Source: a candidate division WWE3 bacterium RIFCSPHIGHO2_02_FULL_38_14 (GTDB lineage Bacteria > Patescibacteriota > WWE3 > UBA101185 > UBA10185). Taken from it: a stretch of 50,419 nt of DNA. Below the pieces are notes generated by a model. That model was given only the letters and a program-made list of their open reading frames with translations, was not told the origin of the DNA and ran no database searches. Both the position numbers and the translations under genes were made by a program. Where the stretch lies: positions 12,393 through 62,811 of the forward strand of contig MEVD01000003.1 of NCBI GenBank assembly GCA_001772865.1. Reading direction: 5' to 3'. Positions 18,156 through 26,519 of this stretch are shown in pieces. Each line of letters opens with the position of its first letter. The first letter of the stretch is position 1.

Positions 18156-19346
18156 ATGCCAATTACAGAATTCAGCGCGGCATTAAAGCAGGTTGCAACG
18201 GAAAGAGGAATCTCCGAAGACAGCGTTTTGGAGTCTATACGAGCCGCTTTAGTATCTGCCTACAGAAAAGACTATAGTGACGTGGAGCCTGAAGAAATAG
18301 AAGTGGAACTAGATCCTTCTACCGGTGAAGCCAAAATATTAAGGGAGGGTAAAGATGTAACTCCTTCGGGTTTCGGCCGGATAGCCGCCCAAACGGCAAA
18401 ACAAGTTATTCTGCAGAAAATCAGAGAAACTGAGAAAAACGTTATATTAAACGAGTTCAGGAATAAAGTTGGAACTATAGTAAACGGCCACGTTTTTAGG
18501 ATGGAAAGCGGGGTCGTTATTTTGGATCTCGGAAAGGCTCACGGTGTTTTACCGCAGTCTGAGCAAGTACAATCCGAAACGTACAGGCTGAATCAGCGGT
18601 TAAAAGTTTTAATAAAAGATATTAGAGAAACAACACGCGGCACAGAAATTATAGTAAGCCGGGCAGATCCGGAGTTTGTGAAAAAGCTTTTTGAGCAGGA
18701 GGTGCCTGAAATTGCATCAGGAACAGTAGTGATAAAAGCTATAGCCAGAGAAGCCGGTTCGCGTACAAAAATGGCAGTTTATTCAAACGACGAGAAAATT
18801 GACCCGGTAGGAAGCTGCGTCGGCCAAAAAGGTGTGAGAGTGCAGTCTATAATATCTGAAATTTTCGGAGAAAAAATCGACATCGTCCCGTTTTCCACCA
18901 GCACGGAAAAGTTTGTAGCTGCCAGCCTTTCTCCTGCTAAAGTTACAGAAGTTGAGCTTGATAATGAAAATAGAAGAGCCGTGGTATCAGTTCCGGAAGA
19001 TCAGCAAAGTCTGGCAATAGGCAAAGAAGGGCAAAACGCAAGACTTGCAAATAAGCTTACAAAGTGGAAAATTGATATAAAGGGTGCGTCAAATATCTTT
19101 TATCCTGAAACCAGTACCGAAAAAGAAGATAAAAATGTTGTAAGGGGAGTTTGGGATGAGGATATAAAGGAAAAAAGCGCTGAAGCGGAGGCGAAGGCGG
19201 AAGCAAAGGCTGAGGCTAAAAGAGCCGAGGCTGAAGCGGAAAAATCCGAAAAAGACGTGAAGGATAGTCAAGATACACAGGAAGAAGACAAGAAAACCGG
19301 TGAAACAGGTCAAAGCTTGGGGCAGGACCAAGAGCCAAACAAATAA
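18156..19346 (+). CDS. nusA: Transcription factor NusA
   Basis: NusA binds RNA polymerase and controls pausing, termination and antitermination. The 396-residue protein has the N-terminal polymerase-binding domain (about 1-125), an S1 domain around FRNKVGTIVNGHVFRMESG (about 108-185), and two KH domains including DPVGSCVGQKGVRVQSI and SLAIGKEGQNARLA. After about residue 315 it ends in an Ala/Glu/Lys repetitive tail (EAKAEAKAEAKRAEAEAEK) rather than acidic repeat domains. The weak SD AAGG lies seven bases before the ATG. It heads the nusA-infB-rpsO-pnp cluster; rimP, which usually precedes nusA, is replaced by dnaJ. Confidence 0.94.
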   Translation: MPITEFSAALKQVATERGISEDSVLESIRAALVSAYRKDYSDVEPEEIEVELDPSTGEAKILREGKDVTPSGFGRIAAQTAKQVILQKIRETEKNVILNEFRNKVGTIVNGHVFRMESGVVILDLGKAHGVLPQSEQVQSETYRLNQRLKVLIKDIRETTRGTEIIVSRADPEFVKKLFEQEVPEIASGTVVIKAIAREAGSRTKMAVYSNDEKIDPVGSCVGQKGVRVQSIISEIFGEKIDIVPFSTSTEKFVAASLSPAKVTEVELDNENRRAVVSVPEDQQSLAIGKEGQNARLANKLTKWKIDIKGASNIFYPETSTEKEDKNVVRGVWDEDIKEKSAEAEAKAEAKAEAKRAEAEAEKSEKDVKDSQDTQEEDKKTGETGQSLGQDQEPNK

Positions 19347-19400
19347 AACCATGAATCCGGAGACTTTATTAAAAATGAATACGATGAGATTTGTAAAATT

Positions 19401-20891
19401 ATGTCTGAAACTAAAGTTAGTACAAATGAAGACTTCATTAGGCCGCCTGTGGTTACGGTTATGGGTCATGTTGATCACGGGAAAACGAGCATTCTTGATG
19501 CTATCAGACATACAAATGTCCAAAGTAAGGAATATGGTGGTATAACTCAGCACATCGGTGCATATCAAATAGTTCATAACTTACATAAAATTACATTTAT
19601 AGATACTCCCGGGCATGCGGCCTTTATGAAAATGAGAGCCAGGGGAGGAAGAGCTGCTGATATTGTAGTTTTAGTAGTAGCTGCAGATGAAGGAGTTAAA
19701 CCTCAGACCAAGGAAGCAATTTATCACGCCAGAGCTGCAAACACAAGCATAATTGTTGCATTAAATAAAATTGATCTGCCTGGAGCCGATCCCCAAAAGG
19801 TTAAACAAGAACTGGCTCAGGAAAATATTTTAGTTGAAGACTGGGGCGGAGATATTTTATGCATTGAGGTATCTGCCAAGTCGGGAAAAAATCTTGATAA
19901 ACTTTTAGATGCCATATTGGCGGTAGCCGAAATCTCCAATTTAAAAGCAAATCCAACCGGAGAGTTGGAGGCGGTAATTATTGAATCAAAACTTGATAGA
20001 AAACGCGGAACAGTAGTTTCTTGTATTGTTAAAAATGGAACATTAAAAGTGGGAGACAAGGTAGTTGCCAGCGGTTATGAAGCTGTGGTCAGGTCTTTAA
20101 TGGATGATAAAGGAATTATTTTGAAAGAAGCCCCACCATCCACTCCTGTTGAAGTATTAGGTTTTAAAGAAACTCCTAATGTTGGTGATCTGCTTGTAGA
20201 AAAAGGCAGCGAGCTTGAACAGCTGGCGGTTGACGAATCAAGAGTAGAGATTGTGGGAAAAAACACAAAGAAAATGGTTGGCATTATAATCAGAGCCGAT
20301 TCTCAGGGAACACTTGAAGCCGTAAAAGAAAGCCTGGCAAACTTAGTCACATCCTCCGTCGGTCAGTCCTATTCGTTAAAGTTTTTACGGTGCTCAACTG
20401 GAGATATAACAGACTCCGATGTAATGCTTGCGAGCAGCGCTAACGGAGTTATTGTAGGGTTTAGCGTAAAGCTTTCTTCCGAAATTGAAGATTTTGCGGA
20501 AGAATTTAAAGTTCAGGTTAAAACTTATAAGACTATTTATGAACTTATAGATGACACTAAAGATCTTCTGGAAGGAACGGCTACCGAAGCTGAAGCCAAA
20601 ATAAAAGGCCGGGCGCGGGTAATAAAAATATTTAAACTCTCTTCGGGGGATCTGATAGCCGGTAGCAAAGTTATTGCAGGAGCTTTAAAAGTAGAAAGCA
20701 GAATTTCAATTTATGATAAAGATCCCAACGATTTGACAAAAGAGGATATACCCTTGTACACAGGGATAATCAGAAAGCTTAAAAAGGGTAAAGATGAGGT
20801 AAAAATGGTAGGAAAAGACAATGAATGCGGAGTGCTTTTAAAGCCTCAATATAACGAAATAGCAGAAGGCATGTGGATAGAATCCCGTTAA
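19401..20891 (+). CDS. infB: Translation initiation factor IF-2, short form
   Basis: IF-2 is the GTPase that places initiator tRNA on the ribosome. The G-domain starts almost at once: VTVMGHVDHGKTS (G1) near residue 20, DTPGHAAF (G3) near 67, LNKIDLPG (G4) near 120. Domains II, III and IV follow through the C-terminus. At 496 residues it lacks the long N-terminal region of most bacterial IF-2 proteins, a reduction also common in small genomes. A 54-base gap follows nusA and holds no SD. rbfA, the usual next gene, is absent. Confidence 0.95.
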   Translation: MSETKVSTNEDFIRPPVVTVMGHVDHGKTSILDAIRHTNVQSKEYGGITQHIGAYQIVHNLHKITFIDTPGHAAFMKMRARGGRAADIVVLVVAADEGVKPQTKEAIYHARAANTSIIVALNKIDLPGADPQKVKQELAQENILVEDWGGDILCIEVSAKSGKNLDKLLDAILAVAEISNLKANPTGELEAVIIESKLDRKRGTVVSCIVKNGTLKVGDKVVASGYEAVVRSLMDDKGIILKEAPPSTPVEVLGFKETPNVGDLLVEKGSELEQLAVDESRVEIVGKNTKKMVGIIIRADSQGTLEAVKESLANLVTSSVGQSYSLKFLRCSTGDITDSDVMLASSANGVIVGFSVKLSSEIEDFAEEFKVQVKTYKTIYELIDDTKDLLEGTATEAEAKIKGRARVIKIFKLSSGDLIAGSKVIAGALKVESRISIYDKDPNDLTKEDIPLYTGIIRKLKKGKDEVKMVGKDNECGVLLKPQYNEIAEGMWIESR

Positions 20892-20905
20892 TTTCAACCC
20901 CATAT

Positions 20906-20934
20906 TTGATTCTATAGGTCTTATATAGTAAAAT
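20906..20934 (+). promoter_or_regulatory. Candidate promoter before the nrnA-like gene
   Basis: TTGATT, a 17-base spacer and TAAAAT form a good sigma-70-type promoter just after the infB stop. It would give a leader of about 50 bases before ATG 20990 and could drive the nrnA-like gene, rpsO and pnp. Confidence 0.45.
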
Positions 20935-20989
20935 AACTTGATAAATAATATTCTGCCCATTTTCCTGTCTATAACAACTAAAAACTAAT

Positions 20990-21676
20990 ATGCCGGATGA
21001 ATCTTTTGATAAAAAGCAAATACTTACTCTTATTAAGGGTGCTAAGCACATTGGAATTGTGCCGTCTAAGATGTCGCTCGCAGACTCACTAAGCGCAGCT
21101 GCCGGACTATATTTTATGATTCTGGAAGAACTAGATAAAGAAGAGCTGAGAAAAGAAGAAAGGAAAACAGTTAGTTTGGTGTTTGACGAGGAAATTCCCG
21201 AAAGTTGTACTAATGTGCTTAACAAATTAGATGTAACTTCAAAGATTTCCGAAAGAGAACTTCAGGTAACTATTGATTACGCAGGGTCGGGCGCCGACGC
21301 TTTTAGGTGGACAAACGACAAGCAGTTGTTAACTGTGTTTTTGGGCCCGGTAGAAAAAGATTTTGACCGAAACCGTATTAAAAGCGCTGTTTTAGGATTT
21401 GATTTTGATATTGTTTTCACTATAGGTATGCAGGGATTTGATGATATTGAGCAAATGTATGCGACGATTAATAAAGAAGTCAAAAGATCGAGGATAGTTA
21501 ATTTGGATAATACAAGTTTGAATACCAGATTCGGATTTGTAAACATTGTTGACACCTCAGCAGATACGCTAAGTCTGTTGGTTTTGCAGAAGGCAGTTGA
21601 ATGGGGGCTTAAACCCAACACTAAGTCGGCAAAGGCGTTGTTAAACGGAATAACCTCTCTACCCGTTGCTAAGTAA
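20990..21676 (+). CDS. Degenerate NrnA/DHH-family protein, probably catalytically inactive
   Basis: The gene sits between infB and rpsO, where many bacteria keep nrnA, the DHH-family nanoRNase/pAp phosphatase. The fold can still be followed: a helix after strand 1, then a segment near residue 165 reading [23 protein letters not shown], which aligns with the family's IDHH-x-SN-x-FG-x-N pattern. However, the DHH is replaced by DNT and the first motif (H-x-x-PDGDA) by [10 protein letters not shown]. The C-terminal DHHA1 half with its GGH is missing: 228 residues against about 310-330. I infer a non-catalytic remnant or a protein with a new role. The reading frame is intact, so it is not an obvious pseudogene. 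Confidence 0.65.
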   Translation: MPDESFDKKQILTLIKGAKHIGIVPSKMSLADSLSAAAGLYFMILEELDKEELRKEERKTVSLVFDEEIPESCTNVLNKLDVTSKISERELQVTIDYAGSGADAFRWTNDKQLLTVFLGPVEKDFDRNRIKSAVLGFDFDIVFTIGMQGFDDIEQMYATINKEVKRSRIVNLDNTSLNTRFGFVNIVDTSADTLSLLVLQKAVEWGLKPNTKSAKALLNGITSLPVAK

Positions 21677-21685
21677 TTTCAGTTT

Positions 21686-21694
21686 TGGTAATAT
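21686..21694 (+). promoter_or_regulatory. Extended -10 promoter candidate for rpsO
   Basis: TGG-TAATAT ends 11 bases before the rpsO ATG at 21706, giving a leader of about five bases. An overlapping TATTAT (21692-21697) would make it leaderless. The SD-like AAGG at 21699-21702 is too close to the ATG to be useful. Confidence 0.4.
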
Positions 21695-21705
21695 TATCAA
21701 GGTTT

Positions 21706-21975
21706 ATGACTTTAGTTAAGGAAAAAAAAGTACAAATTATAAAATCTCACAGAATGCATGAATCCGACACGGGATCCCCCGAAGTTCAGATAGCACTTCT
21801 CTCGGAACAGATTGTCAAACTTACTGATCATCTGAAAGGTCATAAAAAAGACAACCATTCCAGAAGGGGTTTGCTTCAGATGGTTAATAAAAGAAGAAGG
21901 CTTATATCTTATTTAAAGAAAAAAGATGAAGACAGATATTCGTCGCTTCTTGAGAAGCTTGATTTGTCCAAGTAA
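21706..21975 (+). CDS. rpsO: 30S ribosomal protein uS15
   Basis: The 89-residue protein is full-length uS15, which binds the central domain of 16S rRNA. Helices are recognisable by [15 protein letters not shown] (residues 16-31), [19 protein letters not shown] and [18 protein letters not shown] 21706 is preferred because MTLVKEKK matches the family's start; the frame is open a little further upstream but begins with TTG. It is followed by pnp, the same rpsO-pnp order seen in many bacteria. Confidence 0.95.
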   Translation: MTLVKEKKVQIIKSHRMHESDTGSPEVQIALLSEQIVKLTDHLKGHKKDNHSRRGLLQMVNKRRRLISYLKKKDEDRYSSLLEKLDLSK

Positions 21976-22006
21976 TTAATTAATTTTAAGGATTGGGTGC
22001 TTATCT

Positions 22007-22062
22007 ACGGATTAGGGTATGATATATTTCACATTTGCCTTGGCAAGTATGAAATATTCCGT
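22007..22062 (+). promoter_or_regulatory. Long structured leader between rpsO and pnp
   Basis: The 186-base gap contains nested inverted repeats: ACGGA (22007-22011) with TCCGT (22058-22062), ATATTTCA (22024-22031) with TGAAATAT (22050-22057), and TTGCC (22035-22039) with GGCAA (22042-22046). Together they form a long interrupted stem-loop with no U-run after it. In E. coli a stem-loop at this position is cut by RNase III and mediates PNPase autocontrol; by analogy this could be the target of similar feedback. Confidence 0.5.
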
Positions 22063-22105
22063 GTCTTAGTCCATTAGATATAAGTCCCCCCGGAAAGTAA
22101 AAAAA

Positions 22106-22165
22106 ATGAATAAATATGTAAATACTGCCTCTTCCAAATTTTTTAGAAAGGAAGCCTGTATATGA
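22106..22165 (+). CDS. Possible 19-residue leader peptide overlapping the pnp start
   Basis: A short frame (MNKYVNTASSKFFRKEACI) starts at ATG 22106 with an SD-like GGAAAG about eight bases upstream. Its TGA overlaps the pnp ATG (ATGA). The pnp SD (AAGGAAG) lies within it, so its translation would affect access to the pnp start. It could equally be chance in an AT-rich leader. Confidence 0.35.
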   Translation: MNKYVNTASSKFFRKEACI

Positions 22166-24408
22166 AAAATATTGTAAAAAAAGAGTTAGATTTTTTCAGC
22201 AAGAAACTGGAGCTTGAAACAGGACAGTTGGCCTTTCAATCAAATATGGCTGTAAAAGCTACTTATGGAGATACTGTAATTTTAGTTACAGCAGTAGCAA
22301 ATAAACCTTCTGTAGAAACCGATTTTTTTCCTTTAACAGTTAACTATGAAGAAAAACTGTATGCCAGCGGATTTATTAAGTCTTCCAGATTTATCAAAAG
22401 AGACGGCAGAGCTACAGACGAGGCGGTAGTATCGAGAAGAATGATAGATCACGCGATCAGGCCGCTTTTTCCAAAGGACTATAAAGATGAAGTTCAGGTA
22501 ATAGTTACAATACTATCGTTGGACAGTACTTCGAATCCTGAGTTTCTGGCAATGCTTGGTGTGTCGGCTTGTTTGACAGCATCGGATATTCCTTTCCACG
22601 GGCTTATGAGTTCTTTGGAGGTGGGATATATTGACGGGAATTACATTGCAAACCCTAATTATGATATGGTTGAGCATTCGCTGATAGATATGATGGTTTC
22701 CTTTTCAGGTGAAGATAAAAAATTTCTGGCAGTAGAGGCTGAGGTAAAAGTTCAGCCTGAAGAAATAGTGCTCGGTGCCATAGAATTTGCCTTCAATAAT
22801 GTAGATCCCTTAATTAAACTTGTTGATGAATTCGCAAAAGAAGTAAATCCGGAAGGCAAAAAATACGAGTATGAGTCAAAAGCGCTGAGTCCCGAAATTT
22901 TAGATGATGTAAGCGGTGCAGCTAAAGGCAAATTAGTAGAAATGCTAGGGATGGGTTTTGACAAAACAAAGCTAAGGGATTCTCTTGATGAGCTTAAAAC
23001 CGGTGTATTAACACAGTTTGAAGGGAAGTATAAAAAAGTAGATATTTTAAGCGCGTTGGAGGAAGTGGAAAAGCATTCAGTACAACATTTAATTTTGGAC
23101 GAAGGTAAAAGACCCGATGGCAGAGGGGTGAAAGATATCAGACAAATTTCAGGTTCTGTTGCTGTTCTTCCCCGCACGCACGGCAGCGCATTATTTACCA
23201 GGGGCGTGACACAGGTTTTGACCGTTACAACGCTAGGATCTCCTTCTCAGGAGTTGTTTATTCAGGATATGTACGGTGAAAAAACCAAGAGATTTATCCA
23301 CTATTACAACTTTCCTCCGTTTTCGTCTGGGGAAACCGGAAAAATCGGATCTCCCGGCTCCAGAGAAATCGGACACGGACTGCTGGCTGAAAGGGCTTTA
23401 AGAGCTGTTATTCCTTCTCAGAAAGAATTTCCGTATATGATAATTCTGGTATCCGAAACATTATCTTCCAGCGGTTCCAGCTCTATGGCTTCAGCGTGTG
23501 CTTCGGCTATGGCTTTAATGGATGCCGGTGTTCCTATTAAAGAAATGGTAGGAGGTGTTGGAGTCGGACTTATTGTAAATGATGACATGAGCAAGGTTAA
23601 AATAATGACGGATCTTGCCTATATGGAAGATGCTTTTGGATTTTTGGATTTTAAAATGACCGGAACCCGCACGGGTGTAACAGCAATGCAGGCAGATATG
23701 AAGCTGCCCGGAATTCCTATGAGTCTTCTTCCGAAAATAATTGAGCAGTCAAAAGAAGGAAGAATGCAGGTTTTGGACGAAATGGAAAAAGTCATAAGCG
23801 CTCCGAGAGATCAGGTTTCGCAGTATGCTCCAAAAACAGTGGTTGTAAAAATAGATACCGATAAAATCGGAGTGGTAATAGGCGCAGGCGGGAGAACCAT
23901 AAAAGATATTCAGGATAAAACTGAAACGGTGCTGACTATAGAGCAAGATGGAAGTGTGGTTATAACTTCTGCTACCGAGGAAAACGCCCATAAAGCTGCG
24001 GAGATGGTTATAGGTCTTGTTAAGGATGTAAAACCCGGAGAAGTTTATGAAGGTACAGTGAGCGATGTAGTTGATTTTGGCGCATTCGTGGAAATTCTGC
24101 CGAACAAAGACGGACTGCTGCATATAAGTGAAATCAGCAACGAATATGTAAATGATGTAAGCGACTTTTTAAAAGTCGGAGACAAAGTTAAAGTTAAAGT
24201 TCTTGCTGTTGAAAACGGAAAAATCAGCCTTTCTAAAAAAGCTTTGGAAAGTAATGACTATGACAGCTCGCCAAGGCCAACCGATCACAGAACCGGAGGA
24301 GGCAGAGACAGAGATGGCCGCGGTAGGGACAGGGACGGCAGAGATAGGGACCGGGGTAGGGACAGAAGCGGCGGAAAACTTTTCGGCGGCGACAGAAGAA
24401 GACGCTGA
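22162..24408 (+). CDS. pnp: Polyribonucleotide nucleotidyltransferase (PNPase)
   Basis: PNPase degrades RNA 3' to 5' with phosphate and is part of the degradosome. The 748 residues show two RNase PH domains (KSSRFIKRDGRATDEAVVSRR near residue 75; the second, active core begins near 315 with GKRPDGRGVKDIR and includes TGTRTGVTAMQADMK), a KH domain (GVVIGAGGRTIKDIQ near 570) and an S1 domain (GTVSDVVDFGAFVEI near 632). The last roughly 45 residues are an extreme Arg/Asp/Gly tail (GRDRDGRGRDRDGRDRDRG), probably disordered and RNA-contacting. The SD AAGGAAG precedes the ATG. The gene follows a structured leader. Confidence 0.95.
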   Translation: MKNIVKKELDFFSKKLELETGQLAFQSNMAVKATYGDTVILVTAVANKPSVETDFFPLTVNYEEKLYASGFIKSSRFIKRDGRATDEAVVSRRMIDHAIRPLFPKDYKDEVQVIVTILSLDSTSNPEFLAMLGVSACLTASDIPFHGLMSSLEVGYIDGNYIANPNYDMVEHSLIDMMVSFSGEDKKFLAVEAEVKVQPEEIVLGAIEFAFNNVDPLIKLVDEFAKEVNPEGKKYEYESKALSPEILDDVSGAAKGKLVEMLGMGFDKTKLRDSLDELKTGVLTQFEGKYKKVDILSALEEVEKHSVQHLILDEGKRPDGRGVKDIRQISGSVAVLPRTHGSALFTRGVTQVLTVTTLGSPSQELFIQDMYGEKTKRFIHYYNFPPFSSGETGKIGSPGSREIGHGLLAERALRAVIPSQKEFPYMIILVSETLSSSGSSSMASACASAMALMDAGVPIKEMVGGVGVGLIVNDDMSKVKIMTDLAYMEDAFGFLDFKMTGTRTGVTAMQADMKLPGIPMSLLPKIIEQSKEGRMQVLDEMEKVISAPRDQVSQYAPKTVVVKIDTDKIGVVIGAGGRTIKDIQDKTETVLTIEQDGSVVITSATEENAHKAAEMVIGLVKDVKPGEVYEGTVSDVVDFGAFVEILPNKDGLLHISEISNEYVNDVSDFLKVGDKVKVKVLAVENGKISLSKKALESNDYDSSPRPTDHRTGGGRDRDGRGRDRDGRDRDRGRDRSGGKLFGGDRRRR

Positions 24409-24447
24409 TACTTGTAACAAGTTGAAGTTCAGGTTTTAATATAATTA

Positions 24448-25392
24448 ATGTCTGTAAGACTCTGTCCAAAATGTCAACATGAATTAAAAAGCTACGATCA
24501 TTTCTTTTGTAGCAACTGCGGTGAAACTCTTCCCGAAAATGTTTCCGATCCGAACGTGCCGATAAAAACTTTGGTATCTTATTATACTTTTGAGGAATCT
24601 AAATCACCCAAAACGGTAAAAGTTTTAAAGCATTTTGTATCCGGTGTGAAAGCCAAAGAAAACAGAAAATACATAGTTATAGCTTTATTACTGATTTTTG
24701 CCGGGGTTATAAGTGAAAGACTTTACGGCGTGATAATGAACAATTCCGAAATAGTACTTACTCCCAAAAAAACGGTTGAGATCCCGCCGTCTCCCTCTAT
24801 AGAAATCATTAACACTCCTTTGAGTCTACAAAAGGGTCCGTTTTTAAATAATGATTTTGCTAAATTAGTGCCTTCGGATATTTCGATTTATTTGGAGTTT
24901 AATGACCTTTCTTTTTTAGAGTTTGTTACGGAAAATGATTTAGGTATTAAAGATAAGTCAGCAGGTAAAGCAGCATTATTTAAGACGAATAAAGATTTGG
25001 ATAACGGATGGGGTGCAATAATAGAATTAAAGCAGGAAAGTATTGTGGAGGTAGCTGCGGAATTGGATCAATTTAAAGAAAAAGGGCTGAAAGCCGGGAT
25101 TTCGGATAAATATCTACTGGTTTCGGCTTCGGAAAATATTTACGAGAATATGCTGAGAGCTAAAGACAGCCTTATACTTAATCTCGTTCGTAATCCCTTT
25201 TATTCTCAGACAAAAGCTAAAGCAGTTCCGGAAGGAAAAATATTAATTTTGAAAATGTCTCAGGTCAACGATGCCGCATTAGAAGAAGTGCTTAAGTTTA
25301 ATTATTTTGGCAGCGGAGAGAATTTGAGCAATATTTCTCAGCTTATGGAACGGATTTTGAATTCCAGATACAATGAATTGGTAATTAATTAG
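24448..25392 (+). CDS. Zinc-ribbon, single-TM protein of unknown function
   Basis: The 314-residue protein begins with a zinc ribbon (CPKC at residues 6-9 and CSNC at 21-24). A linker follows, then one membrane helix near residues 76-93 (VIALLLIFAGVISERLYG) and an outside domain of about 200 residues containing LVPSDISIYLEFNDLSFLEF. The latter loosely recalls DUF3352-type proteins, but I cannot assign it. The zinc ribbon is predicted to be inside and the C-terminal domain outside. There is no SD; TAATAT/TATAAT overlap 24437-24445 just before the ATG, so a leaderless start is possible. The next gene (Lon-like) is 16 bases away, suggesting joint expression. Confidence 0.6.
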   Translation: MSVRLCPKCQHELKSYDHFFCSNCGETLPENVSDPNVPIKTLVSYYTFEESKSPKTVKVLKHFVSGVKAKENRKYIVIALLLIFAGVISERLYGVIMNNSEIVLTPKKTVEIPPSPSIEIINTPLSLQKGPFLNNDFAKLVPSDISIYLEFNDLSFLEFVTENDLGIKDKSAGKAALFKTNKDLDNGWGAIIELKQESIVEVAAELDQFKEKGLKAGISDKYLLVSASENIYENMLRAKDSLILNLVRNPFYSQTKAKAVPEGKILILKMSQVNDAALEEVLKFNYFGSGENLSNISQLMERILNSRYNELVIN

Positions 25393-25408
25393 TTTTTATT
25401 AATATTTT

Positions 25409-26503
25409 ATGCCTGATAAAAATCTTAAACCGTTAGACAAACAAACTACCGAAGAATATATATTTAAAGAACTTACCGCGTTGTCGGAAAAAGTAAACAA
25501 TACTTTGGGAATGCCTGAAGATTTACGCGAAAGGCTGGATCAAATGCTTAACAGGCTTAACAGAATGGCGAAACTTGGCCATTACGCCGCGGAATTTGAT
25601 ACTCTTTCAAGATATATTGATGTAGTAAGCATGATTCCCTGGGATAAAAAATCTGAGGATATACTGGATTTAGAGGCAACTAAAAAAGTGTTGGATAAGA
25701 ATCACTTCGGATTGGAAGATGTTAAAGAAAGGATGCTTGAATATTTGGCCACAATGATTCTGATAAAAAGCAGAGGAGGAGACGCAATCGCTAAATCTCC
25801 TGTACTTCTTTTCGTAGGATTGCAAGGTATAGGAAAAACTACTTTGGCGATGTCCATTGCGGAAGCACTTGGTAAAAAGTTTATTAGGATTGCTCTTGGT
25901 GCTATCGGGTCTACTCTAGAATTGAGGGGTAGAAGCAAAGTTTTTCCCGAAGCAGAGCCCGGTCAGATTATTAAAGCTTTGATGAGAACCGGAGTTATGA
26001 ATCCGGTTATACTGCTTGATGAATTAGAGAAATCCAGCGGAGAACACGGGTTGAGATCTGATGTTATGGCTACTCTGCTTGAAATTTTAGATCCGAACCA
26101 AAGCAATGAGTTCAGAGATCATTATATTGATTTTCCAGTTAATCTCTCACAGGTGCTATTTATTTGTTCGGCTAACAATACGGGAAATATTTCTACCGCA
26201 TTGATGGACAGAATGGAAGTAATAAAAATGCCTTCTTACACGGATGCAGAAAAAGCAGTTATAGCCAGAGATTACCTGCTTCCGAAAATTATTGAAAAAT
26301 CCGGACTCCGGGAAGGAGAGCTAGTGATTGACCCGAATTTATGGCCGGGAATTGTAAGGCCGTTCGGTTTCGATTCCGGAATCAGAAGTTTAGGCAGGAC
26401 TTTAGATAGTATTTGCAGAAAAGTGGCTAAAGAAATTGTTGAAGGTAAAACCAAACAAGTTTATTTAACCGCGGAGAACCTGAAATATTATCTTCCAAAG
26501 TAA
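25409..26503 (+). CDS. Lon-type AAA+ ATPase lacking both the N-terminal and peptidase domains
   Basis: The 364-residue protein aligns with the central ATPase part of Lon: the helical linker ending in SRYIDVVSMIPWDKKSED (near residues 66-84), LDKNHFGLEDVKERMLEYLA, Walker A GLQGIGKT at 137-144, Walker B VILLDELEK at 200-208, and the sensor-2 region GIRSLGRTLDSICRKVAKEI near 325. The N-terminal substrate domain is almost gone. The S16 peptidase domain with its Ser-Lys dyad is entirely absent: the stop comes soon after the AAA+ lid and the next 16 bases lead into another gene. It is therefore probably an unfoldase or remodelling ATPase, not a protease. No frameshift remnant is visible. Confidence 0.8.
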   Translation: MPDKNLKPLDKQTTEEYIFKELTALSEKVNNTLGMPEDLRERLDQMLNRLNRMAKLGHYAAEFDTLSRYIDVVSMIPWDKKSEDILDLEATKKVLDKNHFGLEDVKERMLEYLATMILIKSRGGDAIAKSPVLLFVGLQGIGKTTLAMSIAEALGKKFIRIALGAIGSTLELRGRSKVFPEAEPGQIIKALMRTGVMNPVILLDELEKSSGEHGLRSDVMATLLEILDPNQSNEFRDHYIDFPVNLSQVLFICSANNTGNISTALMDRMEVIKMPSYTDAEKAVIARDYLLPKIIEKSGLREGELVIDPNLWPGIVRPFGFDSGIRSLGRTLDSICRKVAKEIVEGKTKQVYLTAENLKYYLPK

Positions 26504-26519
26504 CTTAGTCCAAAAAAAA

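Noticed and set aside
19351-19545. An ORF starting ATG 19351 between nusA and infB, running into infB in another frame
   Set aside because: It overlaps infB out of frame, has no SD, and most of it is just the +1 frame of infB.
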